From: Primula veris
Lineage: Eukaryota > Streptophyta > Magnoliopsida > Ericales > Primulaceae
DNA length: 64,000 bases
Direction of reading: 5' to 3'
Assembly (NCBI GenBank): GCA_963682055.1
Contig: OY821740.1
Coordinates: 7,565,314 to 7,629,313 of the forward strand
The position numbers were made by a program, and so were the translations under genes. Positions within the stretch are counted from its first letter, which is position 1, and every line of letters begins with the position of its first letter. The notes beneath the pieces were generated by a model. The model was not told the DNA's origin, ran no database searches, and saw nothing but the letters and a program-made list of their open reading frames with translations. Of the stretch, positions 23,677-37,170 are shown piece after piece.

Positions 23677-26532
23677 ACGTATGGCACATCAGATGAGCAC
23701 AGCAGAGCTGCAGATGATCAAAGCAGAACTGCAGACGAAAGAGGTATATCTTTGGGTTACTTACTTATGGGGAATAATGTATTAACTCATTTATTAATTA
23801 TTGTACGCTTAATTGACAAAAAAACATGATGTCTTAAACATTTGTCTCCATTTACTAAAGGTTTGACCGGGAAGGAAGGAAAAGGTCATGAACAACCGCT
23901 TACATCGACCGAGTAAGTACTATTTCCCTTTTACTAATTGGTAACATATAAAAAACCACTGATGTAAAAAAGCGGCAGCAACCTGGCCTTATTGGCTCAT
24001 TGGTAGAAATTTCAGCGATTTGCTTCTTTTGAATACTTATTTCATGAAAAGAATTCTTTGCGAGGTTGTTCAGCTACTATTTGAGGTAGGAATATAGTAA
24101 ATGATTATATTTTCTAGGTGCTTGCAACTTATAAGACATACCCTTTGTGGCTTCCCTCTAAATTCACTCGGCAATGCTGAAATTAACGACTTGGACACTG
24201 ATCTTCTGCAGTATGTGATTTTTTGGTTTTTGTTTAATACTGTAGGACATTGATTCATGTAGACAAGATTCTCTGCGGAAAGTGTATAACCTCCTATGTG
24301 TCAAAATTCTCTAGACTAGCTTTTTCGAGGGAAAAAGTATATACACGTAATCTTTTCATTTAGGCAATCCTAGACTTTCAGTACATGATTTACATATATC
24401 ATCATTGCAGTTGTTGATATTGCTATACTAGGGTTGAATATCTATTTCTTGGTGCACATCTAGGCCTTGAACTGATTTTTTTCTTTTCTTGTTGGACAAC
24501 TATCTAATTCTTGTTACTTAATGCTGTCAGAGTAATAATTTATTTGATTACTTATTATTTTGCACCAATTATTACGAATTTTCCGGATGCTTGATCTTTT
24601 TTCTCAAAAAATAGCATTCAATCTTCCTAAAGCTCCATATTTATCCAAGAATTGTGATAGAATTTACTGCTGAGCAACTGCGTTGTTGTTTTGGATCGTT
24701 TTCCGGTTCTTACTTTTCCTTTTTGCTTTCCACAATTCAGAATCTTGAAGAAATTACAGAGATATGGACTTTCTGGAATATTATCCTATGGGCTACTAAA
24801 TACAGTCTATTATACAACTGCTTTTCTTTTGGTATGGTGAGTAAGGTCGTGTGTGCTTTCAGTTTTCGTTTCCCCGTTTCGGAAAACACAAGCTCTATAT
24901 TTGCGAGTGAATGTAAATAGCCATCAGATCTTAAAAACTAGCAAGCACTGCAGCTTTCTCTTTACTTTCTCCAAATATAAAAGAAAACTACTCTTTTGTA
25001 GTTAAGCATAACAATTTTGGATTTACTTAAAAAATCAGCTTCCTTATATAGACTTCCTCATTTTTATTTTTACTTTGTTTCTCTCTCTTGTTGTTGGTAA
25101 TTGTTCCCATTAACTATTATAAATTAAGAATGAGGAACACTTTTGGTTCCTCTATTATGAGGAATATGCTACAAAAAAATTTGGTTCCTTTATTTGATGC
25201 TTGTTTTGAGGAAGCTGATGTAGCATCATTTTTTGTTAAAAGTTCAGTTGCTTCCTCATATTATGCATAAGAGATTGGAATAGGGAGAGAGTAGTGGTTG
25301 CTCTAAATATATGCTTTGCTCTCTAGGTTTTACATTTCTCCTGCACCTGGTAAACTGGGATTTAGAGCAGCAGCAGAAAGGTAAGAATTTCATATAATCT
25401 CAAACGTTAATCGTAAGTCACCTTTCCCATTTTAGTTTTACTGTATGATAGTATAAACTTTTCAAAGTTACGTCCTCTTCTACATGGGTGGTGTTCTTAG
25501 AAAAATTCCATTTCCTAGTATATCTTATAAATAGAAGTGATTATATTTCTAAACTTCGTTCTTCCATTATTTTTTTTAGATTTCTTAAGATGATGGCTGT
25601 GGTTTGGGCTGGAAGTCAAGTTACTAAGCTTTTCCGAGCCGGAGGGTGACCCTCTAAACCTCTCACTCTCTTTTTGTAAATTTCTCAAGTTGATTTTGCA
25701 ATGCAGTCTACTCATTTTAATGGCACTCAATCATTTAATTCCTCTCTCGCTCTTTCTCTTTAAGTGCGTAGTATATAGTCGAGTCAAGACAATTGTACTG
25801 GGGACATTCAGTAATTGTCATCAGCAAGGATAAAAAATGTTGATTGAATTGAACTTTATCTACAATAATTGGACACACATACACAAACACCTTCAAATTA
25901 CTTACGCTGTCTCATATATTCATGAAGTACATAATCTTAAATTGTGGTGGAAAATGCAGTTTTCTTAAGATAGAACCATAGTGAATGACAAAAGAGGACT
26001 TCTTCATAAGAAGTATGGCAATATTCTGACCATTATATTTCTCTCCAGTGTTTCATTTTTGGAGTATTTACGATTCAGATTTGACTGTCAAAATATAAAT
26101 TGGTTTCATCGACTATTGTTCATGGGTATTCTTTTTAGAAGTTTTCTCCTTTTCTGTATATATTTAAGCATGCTAGAATGTATAATTTTTATATTTTGTG
26201 ATTTGCTTAGTATTGTTATGTAAATTTGTACTGTGGGTTGTCTATATTCAAATATATCAGCTTGAGTCTTATAAGTAAAGTTTCACACCCAGGGCTCTAG
26301 CACTTGCTCCTTTTGTTGATAGAGGACTATCATGGTTCACTGTTAGATTTAAGTTCGAGTCTCAAGGAAAGGTAATTTGAAGTACTGAATTTTCCATTTA
26401 TATCTTTTTATTTTTTATTTTTTGTTCTTAACCTTGCTCCGGTGATATGTCCAGGCATTCTTAACCATCGTCGGGTTGTGTTTGGGGTTGGCGGTCATAC
26501 TATTTCTCGCTGTAACTTTGCTTTCAGCTTAA
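23677..26532 (+). CDS. Conserved-looking small membrane protein of unknown function; first exon not found
   Basis: Seven phase-consistent exons: 23677-23743, 23861-23912, 24118-24210, 25327-25380, 25580-25645, 26293-26371 and 26455-26532 (TAA), 162 residues. The first exon opens just after an in-frame TAG with no Met, so a start exon must lie further left. An ATG at 23683 is in another frame and fails phase. Content: polar acidic N terminus (TSDEHSRAADDQ), CLQLIRHTLCGFPLNSLG, then FYISPAPGKLGFRAAAERF, LKMMAVVWAGSQVTKLFRAG, ALAPFVDRGLSWFTVRFKF, and a C-terminal hydrophobic helix (AFLTIVGLCLGLAVILFLAV) ending LLSA. One clear membrane segment at the extreme C terminus suggests a tail-anchored protein. 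I do not recognise the family. The correct frame across seven small exons is the main evidence that it is a real gene. Confidence 0.75.
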
Positions 26533-27836
26533 AAATATATTTACTTTAATTTTGCACCGGAAGATAAACAAATTGGGTTGTCGTATTAGTTTCATGTCAT
26601 GTTTGTTGGACTCGAATTGTGGACAAATTTGTAAATGTATTAAAGAAGTCCTATTTATTGTATATTTTCTACAAAAGCAACGATCTTCAATTTACATCTA
26701 TTTTACTTTTTTTTGGAAATCGATGAGAATAGATGAAATGCATCATGGGTGCAGAATATAGGACAGTTCCATGATTTTGAGTTGGTTTTGCTTCAATATA
26801 CCTGCCTTTCGCTCGAAAACTACACAAATTTCACATAAAAGTATTTGGCAATGGGGTTAAAGTACTCATAGCAGAAGAACAAAAGCAAATTTAAATTGGG
26901 ATAATTTTGCAACAGCTTATCTTGGGACTGTAATAACAGTGCCATGTCGTCAGCACATTTTTTGCAATATAAGGAAAAGAGAATTACTGCTGAATTCCAC
27001 GCATATTTTCTACAATTGAACAAATCAATATGGGCTTCATACTTCATAGAAGTGACGTTATAGATTAAAAATAATAGACCAACAAACTGAAGATGAGTTT
27101 ACAAATTACATTTCTACTTGTACAAATCAAAACACGTATTATGCATTAATCTTGTTGTATCATCACATAAACTGCATTACATTTGGTATGTAGTGGACCT
27201 AGTGGTACATGAAGCAACTCTTGTTGATGAATGAAATTTACATGATGCAATAAGTGTAATCCTTTTGTAAGCCACTTAAAACCTCTTTTTCTGTTGCATT
27301 TCATTATATCGTAAGCCCTTAAAGTCTAGTCCTGCAAAATCAAACGGCAGCATATGAAATAAGCCACAGATGTTGAGTAAACATATCACATGTTATATCC
27401 ATCGATATACATTCATCAAAAAAAAAATTATTTTATAAACGAAAAACAGATATGTGTAGCTACGAGTTAATCAGAAATAATGCCAACATTATATCATACC
27501 AAATTAATTTTTAGAATTATTTGCAAAAAGGGTGTACAAACTTTCAAGTATCTATACGACCGTTCATGAAAATTCGAATGTTAACAGAAGCTCTTGAACA
27601 TGGAACTCAGATAATTATCAGATTTTTCACAAATTTAACTAAGAAAACCGGAAACATGCTAAAAATTTCATCCTTGACTTACAAGGCAAATACTTGCCAT
27701 TTTGTTGCCAGAGTATACTAATATAAGCATACAACAACAAAATCATCAAAATGATTTTCTAAGACCGCAATGACTTTCCTGTAGTCTTCTAAGAACATGA
27801 ATGCAGCATTAAGTAAAAAGTAAAAAACACTCACCA
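26533..27836. other. Convergent intergenic region, no gene recognised
   Basis: This holds the 3' flanks of the membrane-protein gene (+) and the SAC3C-like gene (-). AT-rich, with no coding sequence or repeat recognised. Confidence 0.5.
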
Positions 27837-30800
27837 CTAAGATATTTCAAAACCAACTAGATTGTAGTTTTGAAGACAGCCCTTTGGGTGGCAAAAGCTC
27901 GTTTGTTTGGTAGGTAAAAACCTTTTCCCAAATTCATCTATAACTATCTCGAGACCACAAGCTTTGCAAAATGATTCCACATCTGATTCCTAAAACAAGT
28001 ACGTATACAAAAATAGATTCAACTTCAATAGGACAAATAAAAAAACTCCTGGAGCAGTGGCCAACACAAGACTAGTGGGAACTGTAGCCTAATTTTTTTT
28101 TAGTATTACATTAAATTTACTAAAAGATGCTCACTAATTTGAACTGAATTTGGGAGTGATAGCTTACCTCCATCTTCAAGAAGTTGGATAGATCTGCTAC
28201 TGGATATGGATGTAGCTTGTAACCTCCGTAATTTACACAACATATTGCCAATGCTCGAACCTTTAATATGAATAAGAAAAGAAAGTAATGAGAACAATAT
28301 AGAATGAAAGGACCAACGATCAAGCATCTACTTTTGAAACAATTCTGCCAAAAAAATAGATCTCTAAAGGTACAATATAAGTTTTAGTGTGGGGGTAAAA
28401 AAGCAACCTCACTTATAAAGGGTTCGATAACACAGTATTGCATATGCGATGCCTCAGCAGCTATCATAGAGATAAAGCATTTGTAGTTCCCTAAATTATA
28501 CAATCTGTTCCAAACATGAACAAGTAGGTATAAGCAAAAGGATAAAACAGATACCGCAATGTCAAAAGAGTAGATAGAAATATGAAGAGAAAAACTCCTC
28601 AAAGAGAAACACAAAGCAGTGGCAATGAAATCACCTTTCGCTCAAACATGGGTCTTACCTTAAAACTTTACGAGCAAAAACCATCTCCTTCAATTTCAAA
28701 GTCGAAGGTGAAACTTGCCGAAACCATAATGATAAGGGTTCTACCTGCAAATAAAGTAGGCCTGATTCACAAAACAAAAATAATAATTGAAGTAACAAAA
28801 TCAACTAATTTGATTTAAAGTTGTCTGAACCATTGGTTTTCTGTCATGGCCAAGATGAAGAAGCACATATAGCGAACGAAATTCAGCTTCATTATCATAA
28901 GCAAATTGGGATTTTCGATTTGCTTCGTAAAGATTATATAGAGATGTCAATGTCTTTGTAAGTTGCTCCATGTTCAGGAAATGCATAGAAGATGCTGCAT
29001 TAGAACTTCCCTCAGATTTTCGAAGCTTGTGATTAGATATGACATAAAATCTAACCTGTAAAGGTATCAAGGTATTAACAGATGAAGTACTCAATGGAAG
29101 CAAAAGAAATCCCACAAAAGACACGCAAAATTGAATAATAAGAAACATAATCTTCTCGTGAATAATGTAAACTAGTTTTATTAATGTAAAAGAAACATTT
29201 TATGGAACATGTAGGCCAAAGATGCCACCGTGTTAAGTATAGCATTACAGCCGATGCAAAATAAATCGATTTTTAAATTGTTCATGACTGACTGGTTATA
29301 AGGAAAAACAATTCATTTCTTAGGCTTGAGCTTAACCAATTAAGGCACATTAATTGTACAGCAGTAAATGACTTTTTCCAAAAATCACTCAAGGCATTTC
29401 GATTTCTTTAATGGCATGAATCTGAGAGGTCTACTTTATATTACACCATATCCATAGGCTTTATCGGAAAAAGGAGAAAAATTATAAGAGAAAATTTTAA
29501 TGACAAATATAAATTACTTACATTTGTTACAGTCATTAATGTGCTACAATGCTATTATATATAAGACTATACAAGTAATCGGGACAAAAAATAGACACAA
29601 ACTTTACTCGCTAGTCAACCTACAGATTAAATATGTTCACATTCTAAAAAAGGTTAAGTGAGTTGAAAAAAGAGATCTCTTGATTATAAGAACTTGTAAA
29701 AAGAGCCTCGGTAATATTACTTTTTGGCCAAGACATATCAAACAACACCTATTAAACACCAAGGGAAAGAGAATCTCCAACCAATGAAGGAATTAATTAC
29801 AAGTGCTTTAGGATCTTTTACCTACTTTACTTTCACCTGTTATGGGTGTGCGAACAGTTTAAAGTTCATTAAAAACTTGGGCATGTAATCGATCAGAATC
29901 AAACTTTGAGACTAAATTAATAAAGTGTTAAACCTTGGGGGTGTTTTTGATAATTGCATTTATGTTACTTGATACTGATCTTAAAAGATTTATACGTGGA
30001 GAGATTTAAACATGAAATTTCCAGGTTTGCTCTCGTATAAGGGTCCAAAGACAGCTACTGGGGTCATAAAAAGATATTAAAGCACGTAACAGATGGCATT
30101 TGCTTTCTATAAGTACCGAGAAACTAAAATGGCACAAACAATGGATAACCAAAATCTTACCATTTTCTCAAACATCTGAATAACTTGATCGTTAATTACA
30201 CTTTGCATACTAAGATCTTGTCTTATAGATCTTGTCCTATCAAAGATAAAGCCGTGGACCACTTCAAATGGATATTCCTTAGAATCGACCAAATTCAAAA
30301 GGTAGTTTAAAGTCTCTTCAAGAACATGCAGAGGACGGACATTGGAAGCTTGTGCATGCTTTGTGGATATAGTCCTGCAGAACTAGTCAGAGAACTGGTA
30401 AGTGAGCCTCACTTTGCACCAAATTGCTTTACAAATATGCAAAAGCTAAAAGGAGACGGTTTGATCACAAATGACGGTAGCAAATTCTGCAGCTAAATGT
30501 TGCCACATCAGCCTATTTGCAACTAAAAGCTAGAATGGGAGCATCTGAGCTGAAGGGGTTCAAACATTCTAGCAAAAATAGCCGCACTTAATTGCACTAG
30601 AGAACAGTGTAAAGGACTAACCTCATAGTAATTGAAATTTGGCCATAGTTTTGACATTGGCCAGTGACCAGATGTATTACATGAAATTTGGCTATTGGCC
30701 AGTGACCAGATGTTAAATTTTGGAAAGACCATATTTGCAATGATTCTACCTTCTCACACATCAACGTATTTGGAACACGAACCTCAAACCTACCATGGAA

Positions 30801-32289
30801 AATCTTGCTAGCAAAGTTAATGCAGTCTTACCTATACATTTCAGCCTTGAGATAAGCATGGTGTTTTAGGGAACAGTCGGTACAACAATAAAGGTGGCAA
30901 CGACAAGCTTTTTCCGTTCACCCTCAGGGGTAAAATGGTCATTTCATCCAGATAAGGTCACTTGATCCAAGTTTTCACTTAATTCCGTTTGTACTTAATT
31001 GCTTATACTTTATAAGGGTATGGGCAGATCAAGAGAATAATATGAGAATCTAAACTAAAAATAGTTATCTAAAATGACAACAATGCATAATTGCATAAAC
31101 AGTAGAACATAGGAATACTTTTTTGACAGCAAGAGTGGGAGAAGTTTTCACTGGACTTCCATTCAACCTTTCAAAAACAGATAAATCTCGCAATCGCTCA
31201 CGTTGCAATCTTTCCTCATCTGTGAACAAACGAGAAAAAAGATGTAGCAGTCGTTTAAAAGTTGTAATTTTCACCAATATATGCAAAATATGGCACACTG
31301 TTTTATTCTTGTATCTATTCAAACACATGTCTCTATTCTCCTTTATCATACAAACTTTCCTATATATGATTAAGGTCTCCTTACCATGATTGTTTTATGA
31401 CATCAAAGCATAATTGGCGAGCCAGAGAAGGAAAAAGGCCAACACGATCACGCAATTGTTCAGCCAGCTCAAAGAGATCTAGCTATCGATGTCCTTTTTA
31501 GTATAAACCATTTTGTAGCGCTTTCAACTACGTCTAGCTATTTTAATTCTAAAGACGCATTTTTTTCAATAAGAGACAGATATAGCATTTGATTAACACT
31601 TAACAACATGACATTTCTCAAACATGATGAACTGGTAACAGTAGAGTTTCTGACATTTACAGGAGAAGCTAAGCGGAGGCCATCAGGTGCCACGACACCC
31701 CCCATAATTATAAAAGAATCATTTTTTTTACATATAATTCGACTATAATTTGTCTAAAATAGTAATTTGGAACACACACACACACACACACACACAAACA
31801 AACACTAAATTCTGTAACTTGGTTTAATCTTTTATGCAAATTCGGTAACACCCCCATTTACGGTTCTTCATGGGTTCACCATCTATTAATAAATTACTGG
31901 ATAATGGGATTCCGAGACAAAAAATAGCCCACTTTGGGAAATTTCTCGTTTATGATATATTAATAATTTAGTATATATACCATGCTCAATTACCCACTTC
32001 ACAATCTCTTAGATGGGTTCATCTGGTTTGTACTGATAGTAAAATTTAAAATTGCAACAATAATAAAACAAAAAAAAAAAAAAAAAAAACACAAAAAGAA
32101 AGTTAATAAAGATAGATAGATACCAGGGCACATAGAAGGGCAAGTACCAACAATAGGGGAATATATATCAAACCCTTTTTCATCATCTTCTTTTTCATTA
32201 TGATAAATTGGTTTAATAATTTGTTTAGTAGTAGTAGTATTATATTTGTGTTGTTTTTTATAATTTCGTCTGTTACTGCTCTCCTCCAT
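27837..32289 (-). CDS. SAC3C: SAC3 family protein C-like (TREX-2 mRNA export scaffold), complete
   Basis: Eight exons on the minus strand: 32289-32124, 31219-31119, 30382-30161, 29055-28831, 28744-28659, 28504-28408, 28260-28168 and 27989-27837 (TAG). All are GT-AG with matching phases, giving 380 residues. The SAC3/GANP signature is clear: [20 protein letters not shown] near residue 50, then [90 protein letters not shown] and [17 protein letters not shown], ending [15 protein letters not shown]...FEIS. SAC3 proteins scaffold TREX-2, which links transcription to mRNA export at the nuclear pore. The short length (Arabidopsis SAC3C is about 400 aa) and the lack of long N- and C-terminal extensions fit SAC3C rather than SAC3A/B. 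Intron 1 has a poly-A run at about 32070-32090; intron 3 (30160-29056) is the longest. Confidence 0.92.
31771..31797. repeat. (CA)n microsatellite in SAC3C intron 1
   Basis: About 13 CA dinucleotides, followed by caaacaaac. Confidence 0.9.
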
Positions 32290-33224
32290 TACTAGTTTCC
32301 TGTCTATGTTTAAGTTGAGGGTACCTATGTTATCGTTTTTTCATATTAATTTTTAATTTTTTTTTTGACTTTTTTAGATTTTTTTTGTTGTTGTTTATTA
32401 ATATTATTATCTTATAAATTATCAAAACATATAATAAATAACTAAATAAATATTAAAAAGTCAAAATAAAAATAAAATGGAGTAAACACTTTAAAAATAA
32501 AATAAAACGTTGATTTAAGAAAAAAAAAATCGATTTTTTTTATGAATACAAAAAACCGATAATATTATTAAAACATGATTTTACAAACATGGCTAAATGT
32601 ATTCCGAAATCTATACTGTTGTTTTGTTTTCATTCTTTTTACTTTTTAGTACTATTTAGGTTACTTATAAGAAAAAAAAAATAGGTTTACAATAATAATT
32701 ACTTACTAAACTAAAATATCATACGTACTAAATTTCATACTAGTAGTAAACTATAACTTTCAAGAAATTTCATACTATTAAATAAGCAGGAATTAATCAA
32801 TCAGTATAAATTTCGTCAAATTAATAAACAGAATTGGTCATAACTGGATGATTTTTATTTATTTTTCCCCAAACAAACCATTTATTTATAAAGTCAAAAC
32901 ATTACAAACTGGCATTCCCAAAAGCAAGTAGGCTGCACTAGGAAGAATAAAATAAAACTATAAAATTCAATCTACTATAGTCACTATTCTTGTAATCAAA
33001 TTTACTAAGAGACTAGAAACATAACCCTGCATAACTCAAACTAAATACTATCACTTTAGATGCAAACTAAATGAGCTTAAAATCAATATTCTTTATTCCC
33101 ATTCTTCCATCATCAGCGGCTAATATTCAACCCTTTTTCGAATAACATATTTGTCAAAATAAATTCAGAAATTACAATATGATAAGCTCTGCTTTACTCG
33201 AAATTCTCTCATTTATCATTTTGT
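32290..33224. other. SAC3C upstream region, AT-rich
   Basis: This holds the presumptive promoter of the minus-strand SAC3C-like gene and long A/T runs. No gene was recognised. Confidence 0.45.
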
Positions 33225-33837
33225 TTACACTCTATGCCCTCTTGTTTTCATAGAGTGTTTCTGCCATTTCGAATCCCGACTTTTATTGTCGTTAGTTCCG
33301 AAATCTGAGTGAGTTCCATCATCATCCACGTAAAATTTTTCATGATCTAGAATAAAAGAAGAGTCTATATTATAATTCCCCGTTAGATCTTCTAATGTGT
33401 GAGTATAGTGTACATCACGAAACCCATCACATATTTTGGACCAACACATAAGAGACTTTTCAGCGTTTTCCATAGCTTTCTCTTTCTTCTTTCTTTTCTT
33501 TTTAGCAGATTTAGATAGCTCATTTTCTTTTGGTACTAGCTGTGTTTTCGGCATTTCAATTAGGCCCCGGTTCAACGTTCTCTTTATCTTTTGGAATATC
33601 CATCAAGTTAACATAACTTTTTATACAATCGATTATGAGCTCTTTAGGCTTATAGGCCATAGCATTTGGAGACAATTTAGAAAGATAAGTATTAGTTAAA
33701 CTTTCATCGACTTCCATTTTTCTATCATTTTTCTCCAAATTAAGATTAGAGTCTATTTTCTTATCATTGCCATTCATAGCAGGGTTGGCAATTTCATTGC
33801 TAGTGACCAGGTTACTAACATCCTCTTGAGGTTTTCA
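33225..33837 (-). pseudogene. Frameshifted gene remnant of unknown family
   Basis: Two minus-strand frames join end to end. The first (from an in-frame stop near 33837; Met at 33777) runs to DIPKDKENVEPGP. The second continues GLIEMPKTQLVPKENELSKS, with a lysine-rich stretch (KKKRKKKEKAMENAEK), then LMCWSKICDGFRDVHYTHTL and ends KTRGHRV. Deleting one G from the GGGG run near 33567 (minus-strand GAACCGGGG) restores one frame of about 200 codons. The composition looks like real nuclear-protein sequence, with acidic and basic low-complexity parts. I do not recognise a family. It may be an exon of a dead gene or a captured fragment. Confidence 0.45.
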
Positions 33838-33840
33838 AGG

Positions 33841-34226
33841 CTACTAAAAGTATTTGTAACCGTAGTACCCGTATTTGTAAATGGATGAATTAATAATCAC
33901 TCTTAATTTCATTTTGAGATAAAAAGTCGACGCGTTCATATATATTTACGTCAAAATTGGTCAGTTCTGAGTTCAAAATTGATAAATTTGTAGTACTGGA
34001 ACTGGTTAATACTATGACCTAAGTATGTTGATTATTTAATTTCAAGTTATTTAGTATGGAAATTGTTAAATGTTACCGTTAGTGCAAACTATGTTAACGG
34101 ATGATAATTTGGTATAATATACATCAATTAACCTATATAATAGATAATACGGTTATAGTTTTAATAATTTATTATTTGAATAATAGGAATGATTAAAATT
34201 AGTTGTTATAAATGATTATTTAATAT
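33841..34226. other. AT-rich spacer
   Basis: No coding or repeat signal was recognised. Confidence 0.4.
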
Positions 34227-34419
34227 CACTACAAAATAATGTTTGATTTAGTGAGAGTCAAAAGCTGTCACAAGCCTGTCGCTAATTTAAAAATCTGTCA
34301 CAAATCTGTCGCAAATTGACTAAACTGTCACAAAGCCGTCACAAAAACCGTCGCTAATAAGCTCGTAACAAAAAATACCGTCACTAATTCCGTCGCTATT
34401 TGGGTATTTTTTTGTAGTG
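34227..34419. mobile_element. Mini CACTA (En/Spm-type) element, 193 bp
   Basis: It starts CACTACAAAA and ends TTTTTTTGTAGTG, perfect CACTA-type termini, with 3-bp target duplication tat on both sides (34224-34226 and 34420-34422). The interior consists of short direct motifs such as CTGTCACAAA and CCGTCGCTAAT, as in CACTA subterminal repeats. It has no coding capacity. Confidence 0.85.
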
Positions 34420-36519
34420 TATGGTATTCAGTAGCTGCAGGCAAGGGTGCAGCCAAATGCTGTTACGCATGACGTGGCAAAATATTATTTGTTACATCTT
34501 TTGTTTTTAAATATAATAATAGTACATGGGTGACATGATGGAGTGTAGGAGGTGCCGTAGCACGGAGCCTCGCGATTTTGGTGAATTGCTGAAGTCTCTA
34601 CGATTAGGGTTAGATTTTGGGTTAGGCCTAAGAGACACGGGTTTAGAGCCCCAAAAACGTATATTTTTAAGGTTTTCGTTTAAAATATATATATATATAT
34701 ATATATTTTTTTTTTTTAGTCTAATCAATAGTTATCTGTGAACGATTTGTTGGTTTTCTTACTAAATAGTCTAATCTCCGTGTTCGAGTTTTTACGGAGA
34801 CAAGATTTTGTTTTTTTATTTTATTATAGAATTTAGTACACTAATGAACGCTTTAATTTTATGCAAAGTTCTATATGGTCTCTTATATTAAATAAAATAG
34901 GAGATGACCTGATTTGTTAAATAGATAACATATTTAGTTCCTGATTTCCGTTTTAAAAAATCACAGTATAATTTTAGGTCGAATGGGAGGTTTGTAAAAA
35001 ATTTGCTTCGTATCATTGATTTTTTTGTTAAATGTTCTCTACTTATTGGATATAATATTTTCTAACTTAATATTTTACCATTTATTAATCGTATCTTATA
35101 AGTTTTAATTTAAGCTGTACTAAGGCCCCAAAAACTCTGAAAAGGACTCTGCCCCAATGTCAATATACCAAAAATAAATAAATTTTTACATATGTATAAA
35201 AAAATATAAATATATGCTAGTAAAAAAATTACAAACAAGTAAAAGGCCAAAACTCTTTTTATATTACTGAATTTGTTTGTTTCAGAGTTAATTTAAGATT
35301 ATTCTATTACTAAAATATTTTATTATGAAATTTCATATGACAATTGAAAAAAAGACCTTAATTATTTTCAGCACAGTGGAATAAAAATCTCAGAACCGCC
35401 CGTATCAAAGTACCTACTAATTCATTTAAAAAAAAAAAATGAAAAAAAAAGTACCTACTAATTTCCCCCTGTCTTCCTATATATGTCTTTTTTCTAATCT
35501 TATTTTTCATGAACTACACAATATAAGTGGAATATGCATGGGTGTTTATATCATACTATTATTTATATTTTTGTTTGAACAACTTGGATGTATTACAGAA
35601 GCGTTTTCTAACTAATTACACACATATGACACATCTGTCTAAAATGTGGGGATTTTTAGTTTTATTCGGAAATTCAATGTCACAATATATAATTTTTTTT
35701 TTTGCAAAAATGATTATTAAATTTCGATATATAGTCTTCGGGCATAGTAGAGAATCAAACTCAATAAAAACCAGATAATCTCTTGTATCAAAACAACGTC
35801 CATTTAAAAATAATATTAACACTTTTCTTTTTATTTTTCAACGCATTTTGGTTTATCGGCGCCTAATCAAAGGGTGTGTCGTGGCTCACACTAGAACTGT
35901 CGCGGTGAGGTTAAGCTATTGAAAAGATGCTTAATTTTGAAACATATGCGTGCGCGAGGGGTGGATGCCGGGGTGTTCATATTGAAAAGCTGCTTTCGAG
36001 AGCATTTGCTTCCGTTTTTCTGAAATGATTGTCTATTATAGAACAGATTTAACTTATAAATTTTCTATGAGTTTTGCACAACAAATACCTAAACAGATTA
36101 TTTAAAGTACAATTTTTATTACATATAGTTAAGAGAGGAAAAAGATTAATTAAAAACTTCCTTGCGACACGCAATTAACAAACCGCTGCATTAATAAACA
36201 TATATATCTTGATTATACTTTGTTCATCGAGATATGTCAACCACATCCGTGATCGCCTACTTGTCTGGCACATTCGGTGGACTTAACGTGAGGTAAATAG
36301 CAAATATCGTCGCAATGATATCCATGAACTATATATACTAAACATAGTTTCGAGTAAATGTCTGCCATGGAGGAGATCTAGTTAGGTTCTCTTTTAGTAC
36401 ATAGTGTTTTCTTTTTCTTCTCTGGCTTTAGCCAGTATCAAGAAAAAGTTGAGAAATCAAAATTGAATAAAATTTCTTACCTAATTAGTACCTCATATGT
36501 GATAACTTTAACTTCACTC
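34420..36519. other. Intergenic, AT-rich, no gene recognised
   Basis: This contains an (AT)n tract at about 34685-34705 followed by poly-T. Sequence near 34540-34670 is less AT-rich and open in both directions, but matches nothing I know. Confidence 0.4.
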
Positions 36520-37170
36520 AATATGGAAATTAACAAAATTTTGGCATTAGCGCAAGTTTTATCACCGACGTACATCAAAGGACTATGAATTGAATCAACC
36601 GAGTTATTAAAACAAGGGACCGGCTTGCCGTACACCCATCATTGGTCGCTATATTCACATTCAACGACATTGATTAACTTCAATCTATATGGAAATTAAC
36701 AAAATTTTGGCATTAGCGCAAGTTTTATCACCGACATACATCAAAGGACTATGAATTGAATCACCCGAGTTATTAAAATAAGGGACTGGCTTGCCGTACA
36801 CCCATCATTGGTCGCTTTATTCGCATTCAATGACATTGATGTACTTGATACATTATAACTATTTTTCATGAAGAAAAAAATGATTTTTATTGTTTATCCT
36901 AACCGAGAAGGGGTCTTCCCCGGCCTGCTTTACTTCTTATGTAGCCATACAGCTCCACCCTTCGACCCACACATGGTTGCACTAGCTTAAAGAACTACTT
37001 GTGGCGAAGTTGATAAATTATTCTTCCTTTGGGGCATTATACATTGTTTTATGATCAAGATGTATCTTTAAGGTTTTCACACTACAATATAAATTTGCAT
37101 TGTAACACATACTATATTCTTCTTTCTTTGTCTTATCAAGATTTACCTAAAGTTTTGATATTCGGTTCAT
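36520..37170. repeat. Array block 'D', oldest copy, with an internal 166-bp tandem duplication
   Basis: The stretch GGCATTAGCGCAAG ... GGCTTGCCGTACACCC is repeated about 166 bp apart (36544 and 36710). The following part (GAAGTTGATAAATTATT, GTTTTCACACTACAATA) is a diverged version of the blocks at 42.9-43.3, 53.45-53.9 and 55.0-55.4 kb. It marks the left edge of the zinc-finger array. Confidence 0.75.

Noticed and set aside
23683..23743. ATG at 23683 (MAHQMSTAELQ) as start of the membrane-protein gene
   Set aside because: Its frame cannot join the next exon: the donor phase leads to an immediate stop. The alternative frame gives seven consistent exons.
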